From Taibaiella sp. (GTDB taxonomy: Bacteria; Bacteroidota; Bacteroidia; Chitinophagales; Chitinophagaceae), in contig JAEUVV010000003.1 of NCBI GenBank assembly GCA_016786705.1, positions 457,425 through 521,424 on the forward strand: 64,000 bases of DNA. Direction: 5' to 3'. Below the pieces are notes generated by a model. The model was not told the DNA's origin. It was given only the letters and a program-made list of their open reading frames with translations, and did not search any database. Shown here piece after piece: positions 27,055 to 36,266 of this stretch. Every line of letters starts with the position of its first letter. The first letter of the stretch is position 1. The translations under genes and the position numbers were made by a program.

Positions 27055-28176
27055 TTAAACACATTTCATAAGGGACTCGTACAATAAGCGGGCGCTACGG
27101 TCCCAGCTGAATTTATTGCTCTGAACTACGGCTTCCTGTATAAATTTATTCCGCAAGGGTTCTTCTTTATACATCTTTTCCATAGCGGCGGCAATGCTTT
27201 CCACTTCTTCGGGATTGACTAAAATACCCGCGTTCCCTAACACTTCGGGCATAGAAGAAGTATCAGAAGCGATGGCCGGCACGCCGGTTTTTAATGACTC
27301 CAGGATAGGAATGCCAAACCCTTCAAATAAGGAAGGATATACCATAGCGTATGCCGAAGCGGTAATTTTGGCCAGCTCTTCAATATCCACATAGCCCAGC
27401 CAGATCACCTCTTCTTTAAAAGGCATCTTCGCTTTGGCTTCCTCTATCTCTTTTGCCAGCCAGGCCATACGCCCTACGATTACCAGTTTCATAGGGCTTT
27501 TCTGCCGGCGCTTAAACTTTACGAAAGCCTTTAATAAATTGATCACGTTTTTGCGGGGATGCAGCGAACCGGTAAACAGGAAAAATTGTTTGCCGTCCGT
27601 ATACTTTTCCCGGATACTTTGTTTTACTTCATAGGCCAGTGGCTGGTACAGCTCATGGGCGCCATTGTAGACAAGATCTATCTTAGCCGCATCAACACCA
27701 TAGCGGGCTACAATATCCTGCCTGGTAAATTCAGAAACAGCAACGATCCTTTTAGCTTTCTGCACAAATTTTGGCACATACCTTTTGTAATGCATCAGGT
27801 TGACTTTACTCACAAAATGCGGGTAATGCTCAAAGGCTAGATCATGTACCACCAGGCAAGTAGGCACTTTTGTGCTTAAGCTGGCATAATTGTCCGGGGA
27901 CAGGAAAACATCAATCTTGTGTTTTTTTAACGCCCTGGCGATCGACCATTCAAACCAGATATAAAAAAGTACGGGATGCCTTGCCTGCGGCGAAAGCACG
28001 ACAGGGGTAACATTAGGGGCGAAAACAAAACTCTCATCATAAGGCCGGTCAAAAAAGAAGTAGAATTCATGCTCCGGGTGCTCCGCCACTATTCGCTTTA
28101 ATGTTTCATGCATGAACCAGCCTATTCCTTCCAGCTTACCTTTTAAAAACAACCTGGTATTAACTCCTATCCTCAT
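27055..28176 (-). CDS. Glycosyltransferase family 4 (GT-B) protein
   Basis: The 373-residue cytosolic or membrane-associated enzyme has a GT-B fold: an N-terminal acceptor domain (RLFLKGKLEGIGWFMHETL) and a C-terminal sugar-nucleotide domain with FTGSLHPRKNVINLLKAF and the EX7E motif in SLFEGFGIPILESLKTGVP. Family 4 enzymes build polysaccharide, LPS or glycolipid chains with retention of configuration; donor and acceptor are unknown. It lies 6 nt upstream of yraN (cotranscribed) and stands apart from any polysaccharide cluster. Confidence 0.94.
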   Translation of the reverse strand: MRIGVNTRLFLKGKLEGIGWFMHETLKRIVAEHPEHEFYFFFDRPYDESFVFAPNVTPVVLSPQARHPVLFYIWFEWSIARALKKHKIDVFLSPDNYASLSTKVPTCLVVHDLAFEHYPHFVSKVNLMHYKRYVPKFVQKAKRIVAVSEFTRQDIVARYGVDAAKIDLVYNGAHELYQPLAYEVKQSIREKYTDGKQFFLFTGSLHPRKNVINLLKAFVKFKRRQKSPMKLVIVGRMAWLAKEIEEAKAKMPFKEEVIWLGYVDIEELAKITASAYAMVYPSLFEGFGIPILESLKTGVPAIASDTSSMPEVLGNAGILVNPEEVESIAAAMEKMYKEEPLRNKFIQEAVVQSNKFSWDRSARLLYESLMKCV

Positions 28177-28179
28177 AAT

Positions 28180-28220
28180 AATAAAAATAAAGGATAATTT
28201 CCGTGAAAGAAACTATCCTT
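28180..28220 (-). terminator. Terminator of the 100-residue conserved gene
   Basis: A 12-bp stem (28190-28201 with 28209-28220, one G-U pair in the minus-strand RNA) and a 7-nt loop are followed on the minus strand by UAUUUUUAUUAU. It ends 25 nt behind the stop codon and lies just ahead of the glycosyltransferase start. Confidence 0.82.
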
Positions 28221-28245
28221 AAAATTAGTTATTCAAAACAATGGT

Positions 28246-28548
28246 TTAGAAAGAAACCATAATAATACTGCTCAAAGGGATGATAACACCACCCTTAAGC
28301 TGAATACTGTTTTCTGTTGCCGACCATACTGTAGTTTCTACAGTCATCGGGCCTTCAGAAGTCTGAAATGTGATGATTGTTTTACCTTTATACTCATTCC
28401 CTAATCTTACAGCGTACTCCAATTCTTTCTTTAACTCTTTCGATCGGTCTTCGGCAGCAGGAACCATCAAATAGTTTTCAATTTCTTCTTTTTGAATCAT
28501 TGTTGATTTCATCTCTGATACATTTAATTGCTCGACCATCATAAACAT
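28246..28548 (-). CDS. Small conserved protein of unknown function
   Basis: The 100-residue soluble protein has no signal peptide or membrane segment. The N-terminal half is charged and helical (KEEIENYLMVPAAEDRSKEL), the second half is beta-rich (TIITFQTSEGPMTVETTVWS, LKGGVIIPLSSIIMVSF). I do not recognise a named family. Several Met codons (positions 1, 3, 4, 14, 17) could serve as start. It has its own two-box promoter and terminator, so it is a regulated single-gene unit, which supports it being real. Confidence 0.85.
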   Translation of the reverse strand: MFMMVEQLNVSEMKSTMIQKEEIENYLMVPAAEDRSKELKKELEYAVRLGNEYKGKTIITFQTSEGPMTVETTVWSATENSIQLKGGVIIPLSSIIMVSF

Positions 28549-28608
28549 CTTTTATTTTTATAGATTAAAAATAAGCAATTTTCGATTGACAGCCCATTCT
28601 AAAGTGTG

Positions 28609-28639
28609 CAAATTTAGTTAAACCCTTTCAACTAACAAA
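28609..28639 (-). promoter_or_regulatory. Promoter of the 100-residue conserved gene
   Basis: On the minus strand TTTG (28639-28636), a 19-nt spacer and TAAATTTG (28616-28609) fit the Bacteroidota consensus well. The leader is about 55 nt. The remaining AT-rich stretch 28640-28797 up to the next gene shows nothing else. Confidence 0.68.
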
Positions 28640-28797
28640 AGGAAAAATCAGGAAGGTTTAATTGTTGCCCTATTCACTTATTACCGACTACAGTCTTTTC
28701 TCATTGCTTCCTCAAATATAATCAAAAAATAATTTATTTTACATAGCAATACTCAATAAAAGTATAAGGTAAACTGAATAAAAAATATAAATTATAA

Positions 28798-30735
28798 CTA
28801 TATTTTTTCAAAAACCAGGGTCACTTTATTAAAATCGGCAGCCGCATTTATTACTTTCCGGAATGGTTCAATTTCAGATTTATCGTAACTGATCTTCGCG
28901 TAATGCTCTTTAATGGAAACGATCAGCTTATTACCTTCTATTTTATGGCTGGACACAAATCCAAAGGAATCATCTCCGTAAAATACATCTTTATCTACCA
29001 CCTGCGGGTTTGTAATTTTATAACCTTCCGGGATATTGATAATTATCTCCCTGTAAAGCATATGCGGGTATTCGATGGCAATAGGCAATACCCGTTTTTC
29101 GTCCTGGTACATCTCTACCTGCGGCCCGATCACATCCCCGATTTTAAACAGGTATTTATTTCCGGCCTTTTCTAAAAGATTACCGGCCGCTATCTCACTG
29201 ACCACACCGACGGCTTTGTTATCACTATAATATTCCAGGCCGCGGTTCACAAACGAGTAAGATTTAATATCCTGCTCCTGGTCTGCAACATGCAGCAAGG
29301 ACTTTACGATTTCTTTTTCATTTTCCTTAGTGGATAAGGCGATGGATTCTCTTACGCCTATCGCCGAGCTCCCGGAAAAGGAATAATCAAAATGCACGTT
29401 CGGCGTAAAATCTTCTTTGCTGAAACTGACATTTGCCTGCAGCTTGCTCCAGTTCTCTTTTAAAGTACTGACAGGTATTTCTCTGATAACAGATACTGCC
29501 GATGTTACGTCACCTGCAGATACGCGCTTACAAAAAACTGCCTTACTACCTTCAACGAAAGGGCCTATGGCCGGGTACCTGAAGAAAGGAGCCGTTGGCA
29601 ATAGATATTTTTTTGACTTCGGAAAATAAATTATATATATATCCAGGTAGTTCCAATTCTCCAGCTGCTCATCAACGATATATTTAAACCTGTTGGCGGT
29701 GAACCCGGCTTCATATTTTACGCCCAAAGCATCCAGGCAGGCGGTAAAGACTTTCATCATCCCTCTTTCATGAGTAGTTTTCTTTTCCAGAATAAAATCC
29801 AGCTTATCATATGCCGGATCAAAAAGCTCATCATTCAATATGATGTCTTTTTTAATGGCCAGCTCCAGCTTTTTAATCAGTTCTTCTTCCGGCAGATCAG
29901 CCGACAGGCTTAAGCCCTTTACATATTTTTGTATCGCTTTATTTTCCTTATCCGTATTTTTATACAACATGTCGTATAATCGTTTTACGAGGTCAGTCCA
30001 GGTGTATAAACGTGAAGCGTTATCCGCAACATAGCTGAGTTTATAATCAATTCTTTTACTATGAATGTCGGCGTCTGAATATGTTTCATCTTTGATCGCG
30101 TCAACATGCTTCATTGTGGTCGTATAAGTCTTCGTTTCGTCGTTTTCACTTAAAGTAGCACTGGGAAACCCGTTATATCCTTTACAGTCAAAGACTAAGC
30201 GGGACGGGCTGCTGAGCACAAACCGGCTTTCTATAACAGGTATACCGAACTGCATTTGCTCTGAACCGAAAGGAACAAAGGGACTACGCTCTTCAAAAAA
30301 GTATTCGATTTCATCTCCGGTATTTACATTTTCAAAGGCAACATGATACTCTAAATTGTCATATTCATTCTTGGAAGTTTTAAGCTGATCTTTCCCCAGC
30401 TCAATCACTTTCCCATTACTTTTTATAGTACGCGCCTTAATATCCACGACCTTGCGATACCGGCCGCCTCCTATTACCATTGTATTAAAAGATTCAACAC
30501 CTTTATCATCCTGAAGTCGTACTATCCTGTGCACGCCCCGGTATTGCATCATTTCTTTTTCTTTCTCATCCCATTCCAGCCTCAGGGTGCGCTCATCCAG
30601 GATCATTACCATAGATTCCTTTTTATATTCTTCCGAGATGGTGTGGTAGGCCGGTTTTTCTTTCCAGTCAGATTGTGCATACAGCAATGGCTGCGAGAGC
30701 ATCGCCAGGATCAATAATGAATATACGCGCTTCAT
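28798..30735 (-). CDS. DUF3857 protein with a degenerate transglutaminase-like domain
   Basis: The 645-residue exported protein has a signal peptide (MKRVYSLLILAMLSQPLLYAQ) followed by a DUF3857-type beta domain (about 30-215) and a helical transglutaminase-like domain (about 240-390). Aligned with its neighbour at 30766, the catalytic Cys, His and Asp positions are occupied by Glu323, Tyr363 and Pro380, so this copy should be inactive as a peptidase or transglutaminase. A C-terminal beta region follows. The gene lies 30 nt behind its intact paralogue. A role as a non-catalytic partner or substrate-binding subunit is an inference. Confidence 0.9.
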   Translation of the reverse strand: MKRVYSLLILAMLSQPLLYAQSDWKEKPAYHTISEEYKKESMVMILDERTLRLEWDEKEKEMMQYRGVHRIVRLQDDKGVESFNTMVIGGGRYRKVVDIKARTIKSNGKVIELGKDQLKTSKNEYDNLEYHVAFENVNTGDEIEYFFEERSPFVPFGSEQMQFGIPVIESRFVLSSPSRLVFDCKGYNGFPSATLSENDETKTYTTTMKHVDAIKDETYSDADIHSKRIDYKLSYVADNASRLYTWTDLVKRLYDMLYKNTDKENKAIQKYVKGLSLSADLPEEELIKKLELAIKKDIILNDELFDPAYDKLDFILEKKTTHERGMMKVFTACLDALGVKYEAGFTANRFKYIVDEQLENWNYLDIYIIYFPKSKKYLLPTAPFFRYPAIGPFVEGSKAVFCKRVSAGDVTSAVSVIREIPVSTLKENWSKLQANVSFSKEDFTPNVHFDYSFSGSSAIGVRESIALSTKENEKEIVKSLLHVADQEQDIKSYSFVNRGLEYYSDNKAVGVVSEIAAGNLLEKAGNKYLFKIGDVIGPQVEMYQDEKRVLPIAIEYPHMLYREIIINIPEGYKITNPQVVDKDVFYGDDSFGFVSSHKIEGNKLIVSIKEHYAKISYDKSEIEPFRKVINAAADFNKVTLVFEKI

Positions 30736-30765
30736 ATCATCTTTTGTTTTAAATGTTGTGTAAGG

Positions 30766-32703
30766 TTATTTTTTGGTAATAGCAACGGACTCTTTATAAG
30801 CCTTTTGCAATGTTGTAATCATTTTATTATACTGCTCAAACTGGTCCGCTTTTATTTCCAGCGCTTCCAGTTTCAGGGAACAATTCATTTGTACTTTATC
30901 TTTCTCCTGTATATAAGTGACCACCATGCTGCCAATGTGCTCAAAATGCTGGTTTATATTTTCCGGCAGATGACTCACCACATATCCTTCAGGTATTACC
31001 AGGCTTACCACATAGTTCAGCGACTGGTTATAATCAAGGCTTATAGGCACTTTGCGCTTATCGCTTTCCACTTTACCATCCTGGAGTAGCTTATTCAGAT
31101 GCAGGTTCACAAAATACTGGTTATCCAGAGAACGGATATAGTCTTTCAGCGTAAAAGTCGTGGTAATATGTACTGCTCGCTGATCATTATTGTCGAACTT
31201 GTATTGAAATGCAGTCTGGTCGTACTTATTATTACCTCTTCTGGTGTAGTGCTGAAAAGTTTTCTCAATATCAGCCTCACTCTTATACTTCAATATGGCG
31301 TTTAAAGACCAGGCTCTGTATCCTTTTATATCCAGGTAAGCTTGCCCGCTTAATACACCATTCTCTATCTTTACCACACTACTGTCTTTCAGAATAGCAT
31401 TATCGGCGCCGGCAACCGGCATTTTTACAATTTCGTAATCTCCCGCCTGGTTCACCAGAAAGGCCTCTTTTCCCTGGATAGAATATGGAATCGCTCCAAA
31501 AGGGATCGTATTGTCTGTTGCGTCCAGGAAAACCCATTTACCATTGATTTTTACTGCCGCGATCATATGGTTAAAGGCACCAGGCATAGGTGTTTTACTC
31601 ACCGCATAGGGCAATTTCCTTGTACCTATCCAGACGAAACTTGTTTGCAGGCCGGCGGCTTCGCACATGGCCTTCAGCAGGCTGGACATGTCTTTACAGT
31701 CACCGAACTTCCTGCTGTATACCAGCGCAGCTTCCCGGGGCACGAAACCGCCAAGACTGTCTTCGAAAGCTACATAACGTACATTATCCTGTACCCATTT
31801 AAAAATGACCCTGGCTTTATCCGCCTCACTGTTTTCATTTGCCGTTAACTCGTGAACTTTAGCGGTAAGTCCCGCATCGGGCTGCCGGTTAATGTCTTTA
31901 ATATAACCGGATAAATATTTGGCGAGTAAGCCCGGCTTACCCATGTAGTAAGTAGAAGCGCCGTTTTTTGGGTTTTTATATTGGTCTACGGTAAGCGCTA
32001 ATTGATTGATATAATTGCTGACTCGAGGAGCATCGCTATAAAATTTTAATTTTGGTACATTCCTCGCTTCCCAGGTAATCAATTTTCCATTCCGGGTTTC
32101 TACCTCTGTACGCTTATAAATACTGGTATCCAGCCCCATCAGGTATTCATTAAGCGAGAGCCCTTTAGGAAGGCTTATCTCTAATTTCATATGTACAATA
32201 GGCAGGTAGCTTTGCAGCAAAACTTTTGGTGTCATATACACATCCCTGAACGTCAGCCCATACTTGATACTTGTACGATTCCCTTTTTGAAGATTATTGT
32301 ACGACACTTCCGTTTCTTTACTGTCATCATAAAAAACATAATCATCCCTGGATGATTTCACTTTCGTATTGACCGACTTTACAGGTTTAAAGCCCTTATC
32401 AGTAGGAATCAATGTTGCAGCTTCTAAATAATTTAAGGTGCTGAAATAACTATGATGTACTGATTCTGTTGAAAATGCTGTAGCAAATGCCGGATCAAGC
32501 AATACTTTTTCATTTTCCACATCCAACTTTACTTTAAGCTCATTCTTATCAAAATAAAAATCCAGGTGCTGGTAATATTTGGTATAAACGCCATATTCGT
32601 CACTGTATTGCTGTTGCAGCTCATCCAGGCTTTGCGCCCCGCACCTATTGCCCAAAGAGAGCAACACAACAGATGTGACCATCAAATTCTTTACTATTTT
32701 CAT
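30766..32703 (-). CDS. DUF3857/transglutaminase-core protein with intact Cys-His-Asp triad
   Basis: This 645-residue protein has a signal peptide ending near CGAQ, a DUF3857 domain (about 30-240) and a transglutaminase core (about 275-400) with Cys336 in KFGDCKDMSSLL, His379 in FNHMIAAV and Asp394 in FLDATDN. Such proteins are common in Bacteroidota and are thought to act as periplasmic transglutaminase-like peptidases; no substrate is known. It is cotranscribed with its degenerate paralogue and lies 71 nt behind the TPR/MORN-like protein gene on the same strand. Confidence 0.93.
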   Translation of the reverse strand: MKIVKNLMVTSVVLLSLGNRCGAQSLDELQQQYSDEYGVYTKYYQHLDFYFDKNELKVKLDVENEKVLLDPAFATAFSTESVHHSYFSTLNYLEAATLIPTDKGFKPVKSVNTKVKSSRDDYVFYDDSKETEVSYNNLQKGNRTSIKYGLTFRDVYMTPKVLLQSYLPIVHMKLEISLPKGLSLNEYLMGLDTSIYKRTEVETRNGKLITWEARNVPKLKFYSDAPRVSNYINQLALTVDQYKNPKNGASTYYMGKPGLLAKYLSGYIKDINRQPDAGLTAKVHELTANENSEADKARVIFKWVQDNVRYVAFEDSLGGFVPREAALVYSRKFGDCKDMSSLLKAMCEAAGLQTSFVWIGTRKLPYAVSKTPMPGAFNHMIAAVKINGKWVFLDATDNTIPFGAIPYSIQGKEAFLVNQAGDYEIVKMPVAGADNAILKDSSVVKIENGVLSGQAYLDIKGYRAWSLNAILKYKSEADIEKTFQHYTRRGNNKYDQTAFQYKFDNNDQRAVHITTTFTLKDYIRSLDNQYFVNLHLNKLLQDGKVESDKRKVPISLDYNQSLNYVVSLVIPEGYVVSHLPENINQHFEHIGSMVVTYIQEKDKVQMNCSLKLEALEIKADQFEQYNKMITTLQKAYKESVAITKK

Positions 32704-32774
32704 GATGTATGCTATCCTCTTTCTTGTATAGAGCCTGTCAGCTCATTATTTCCATAATCAAATACAACGCAGCC

Positions 32775-35700
32775 TTATTGTACAGAAGTTCCATAATAGA
32801 ACTTCAGCTGCTTTTGCTTGCCCTCTGTACTTTTTACCATGGCATTGCCATGTCTCAAACCGGCTATATAATTATATTCACCCAGTAAATTACCTTTTTC
32901 GTCATACAGAGATTCTGTGCCATCCAGCTTATCCAGGTCATAATTTGCGGTATAATAAGTTGTCCCATCCGGGTTCCATCTTTTATAAGCGCCATGGTAC
33001 ATACCTTTTTTGAAATTCCTTTCTTCCGCTAATGTTCCATTGCTGTAATAAATTTTCTGACTGCCATCATACCCGTTATTTATCCAGGTAAAATCCAATC
33101 CTTTTGCCCCGTCTTCATAATAAGTAAGCGCCTTGCCGGTACCGTTCTTAATCGGGATCATTGGCACTTCTTTACCATCTTTACCGATATAAGAATAACC
33201 GATTAGTGTACCCTTATCATAGTGAATGATACCTGCGACCTTTTTGTTCTCCCCGTAAATAACAGACTTTCCATGCTTTTCCCCTTCGTAAAAATTGTTC
33301 TGATAACGCAGCTGTCCACCGCAATATATATTATTGATGCCATGCAGGTCGCCATCCCTGTAACTGGACTCATCCGTTACCATTCCCCGGAGATCATAAA
33401 CTGTAAACATTCCATAACGATGACCGCTTTTATACTTCCCGAAAAAAAACTTTACTCCATTCGGATGGTACAATTCATACGGTCCCTCGATCTTCCCGTT
33501 TTCATAATTACCATTTTCCAGCAGGGTCTTATCGATAGCATAAAACTTGTATTGCCCATTGTAGCTGCCATATTTCATCGGCACTTCTTCCTTAACATTT
33601 CCATTGGCGTATTTACTGATATAAATACCATTACCCGCCGGGAAGTCAAGCTGGTTAAAAACACGACCTGAAGTATCGTACTGGATCAAACCTACCATAA
33701 CACCTTTTTCAAAAAGGCTGGTCTGGGCAAGTTTTCCGTCATAATTATAATGCTTATCCGGTCCGTTTTTATTATCACTGAGCATAAAGTACTCCTGGCG
33801 CAGTTTACCGTTGGAAAAATATTCTTTCCATTGTCCTTCAGATCGGCCTTCCAGAATCCAGCCTTCCGTACTCAACTTACCATCTTCCGAAAACGCCTGG
33901 TAAGGACCACTTTCCTGGCCATCTGTAAACGTGCGGGTATGGCTTACTGTACCATTTTCATAATAGTAAGTGGCTTTACCGTCTTTGCTTCCCTCCTTAA
34001 AATATTCCACGTTTTGGATACCGCCAAAGTCATAAAAGCGCTTCACCTCACCATCAGGAGTTCCCTTTTTATTCAATTTAATAGCGCTCGTTCTCACCCC
34101 GTACTGGTTATAATGCTCCAGCATATCCAATCCTTTACTATTATTGACTGCCGCAACAGTAGCGCCGCTCAGGTCTTTAAAAAAAATGGCCACAGGCAGG
34201 TCATTTTCATATTTTATTTCCCCGAAAAATTCTTTGTTCTTATTGTAATATTTTACCGACCCGTTCAATAAACCTTTATTAAATTCCTGGGTATAAAAAC
34301 TCTCTGAATATTCAAAATAATCCTCTGAACTACCCTGCGGTTTCCCGTTCACATATTTGCACTTGGAATCTATTTGTCCGGTTTTAAAAAAAGAAGTGTA
34401 CTGCCCGTCATAAACGCCGTCTTTATATTCAATCTCGTATCTTGCTTTTCCATCGGGAAAATATTCTTTAAACAAGCCATTCACCTTGCCTTTTACAATA
34501 TTATACTCCATATATTTACTGCCATCAGGAAAGTAACGCACTACCGCTCCGTCAGCCTCTATATCCGTATTTTTTGCCGTTAATACCTTAGTGTAAAACT
34601 CTTTCCCGTTTTCATAATAATAAGTAATCTTATAATCACCGCCCGAGTTCCTGGTTTGGGAAGAATAAAGTGTCCCGCTGAATTTATAATCTTTGCGGCT
34701 TATAAAGTTGCCTTCTTTATCATAATTAATCTGGTAGTCTATGTTACCGTTCTCGTAATATTTAGTATAAGTACCGTGATTAGCTTTGCCATCCTTAACA
34801 GTTTCTTCAGACCTCAATTTGCCGTTGGGATAATAATATTTCCAGATCCCCTCTTTGTTGCCATTGGCATTATACCTTCCTTCAGCGGCCAGGTTATGGA
34901 ACTGGTAATACTTCACAGGCCCTTCGGCTAAATTATTTAAAGCCTGGTCCTTAGGTTTACCTTCTACGATTATTTCATTTTGACCCGGGCTGAAATACTT
35001 TATCCGATCAAAGCTTCTTTTTTTATAGAACAATTCCCTGGTGCCCATGATAAAGGCATTATAGGGATCCAGGACCTGGGCGATTTCTGAAAGCTTGGAT
35101 TTCCCTTTTCTTGAGCCTGCTACCTTATCAATAGATTCAATACCATAATCTGAAAGAATATAAAGTACATACGAATCAAACAATTGTTTGTTCCTTATTT
35201 CCATTAAAAACGGAATATAGTACTGCATCACGAAATTATCATCTTTAGCATCAAATTCGAGTTTTTCAACAATAACCTGTAATTGCCGGATGATCACATC
35301 ATCAAACTTTGACTGGATCTTATACTCCTTGCCCAAGGCCAGCTTGGAATGTATGATCGCATCAATATCATCAAACAAATAATGGCTGTACTTTTCATTC
35401 TTTTTGGCATAAGCAGTCTGAACCATATCATTTTGAATGGCTATACTGTGTAAGAGTTGAAGTATCGTTTTGGCATCGCCTGCATTGGAAGTAGTGGTCA
35501 ATGCAGCTTGTAATGCGATATAGGCTTCTGCCAAGCGGCCCTGCTCGAGGTAACATATACCCAGTAACCAATGGGAACGGAAATGTCGCGGGTTATATAA
35601 AAGTGATTGCTGAAGATAGGTCATCCCTTTCTCGTAATCATCCTTTTTCAGGTATACTACCCCCGATTCATACAAAGGCCTGTTGTCGGTAGGAAACCGG

Positions 35701-36083
35701 CGGTGCGCGGTATCATAATAAGCCAACGCTTTATCATACTCGTTCAACGAGGAATAAGCGGTGCCGATATTCAGCAGTATCTGCCGCTCTTCATTCTTAT
35801 AGTTTTTCAACAAATCAAGATTCAACGCGATCGACTGCGCAAACTGGCTGTCAGCCAATAAGACCAGGCCGAGCTCATATTGCACGGGATAATAATTGGT
35901 GTCTCCTGCGGGTACTTTTCGATAATACTCCATCGCCTTTTTATAGTCACCATCATCATAGGCTTCTACACCCTTTTGGATATGAGTCATAGAATTCAGG
36001 TCTTCCAGGGCAGACTGGGCCACAGCAAAATTTATATGGGTAACGATCGCCAGGCAGGCAACCGGATAATAGATCATTTTCAT
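32775..36083 (-). CDS. Exported TPR protein with about two dozen MORN/YwqK-like repeats
   Basis: The 1102-residue product starts with a signal peptide (MKMIYYPVACLAIV to VAQ). Residues about 33-210 contain tetratricopeptide repeats (KGVEAYDDGDYKKAMEYYRK, GTAYSSLNEYDKALAYYDTA). From about 395 to the end run some two dozen 20-25-residue repeats of the type YYxNGKLxxEExxKDGKxxG, as in YwqK-type antitoxin-like and MORN proteins. I chose the ATG at 36083, because the 48 codons upstream contain no export signal start. The beta-hairpin repeat solenoid probably binds partners or the cell wall. It precedes two DUF3857 proteins on the same strand and may form one operon with them. Confidence 0.9.
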   Translation of the reverse strand: MKMIYYPVACLAIVTHINFAVAQSALEDLNSMTHIQKGVEAYDDGDYKKAMEYYRKVPAGDTNYYPVQYELGLVLLADSQFAQSIALNLDLLKNYKNEERQILLNIGTAYSSLNEYDKALAYYDTAHRRFPTDNRPLYESGVVYLKKDDYEKGMTYLQQSLLYNPRHFRSHWLLGICYLEQGRLAEAYIALQAALTTTSNAGDAKTILQLLHSIAIQNDMVQTAYAKKNEKYSHYLFDDIDAIIHSKLALGKEYKIQSKFDDVIIRQLQVIVEKLEFDAKDDNFVMQYYIPFLMEIRNKQLFDSYVLYILSDYGIESIDKVAGSRKGKSKLSEIAQVLDPYNAFIMGTRELFYKKRSFDRIKYFSPGQNEIIVEGKPKDQALNNLAEGPVKYYQFHNLAAEGRYNANGNKEGIWKYYYPNGKLRSEETVKDGKANHGTYTKYYENGNIDYQINYDKEGNFISRKDYKFSGTLYSSQTRNSGGDYKITYYYENGKEFYTKVLTAKNTDIEADGAVVRYFPDGSKYMEYNIVKGKVNGLFKEYFPDGKARYEIEYKDGVYDGQYTSFFKTGQIDSKCKYVNGKPQGSSEDYFEYSESFYTQEFNKGLLNGSVKYYNKNKEFFGEIKYENDLPVAIFFKDLSGATVAAVNNSKGLDMLEHYNQYGVRTSAIKLNKKGTPDGEVKRFYDFGGIQNVEYFKEGSKDGKATYYYENGTVSHTRTFTDGQESGPYQAFSEDGKLSTEGWILEGRSEGQWKEYFSNGKLRQEYFMLSDNKNGPDKHYNYDGKLAQTSLFEKGVMVGLIQYDTSGRVFNQLDFPAGNGIYISKYANGNVKEEVPMKYGSYNGQYKFYAIDKTLLENGNYENGKIEGPYELYHPNGVKFFFGKYKSGHRYGMFTVYDLRGMVTDESSYRDGDLHGINNIYCGGQLRYQNNFYEGEKHGKSVIYGENKKVAGIIHYDKGTLIGYSYIGKDGKEVPMIPIKNGTGKALTYYEDGAKGLDFTWINNGYDGSQKIYYSNGTLAEERNFKKGMYHGAYKRWNPDGTTYYTANYDLDKLDGTESLYDEKGNLLGEYNYIAGLRHGNAMVKSTEGKQKQLKFYYGTSVQ

Positions 36084-36266
36084 AAAAAAGGGAATATATA
36101 CTATAACAAACGTGCCACAATAATATAAATATTTCAAAATATAACAAAGTTCATATCCTATTTTGTCTTTAAAAGCGAATAAGGAAAATATGAGTGGCTT
36201 TAAACGATCATACTTCCTTAAAGTCAAACATAAATAACTAATTTTAGGTAACCATTAAATCCATAG

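Noticed and set aside
36084..36227. 48-codon N-terminal extension of the TPR/MORN-like protein
   Set aside because: It has no export signal at its start, while Met at 36083 begins a proper signal peptide; the extension would bury it.
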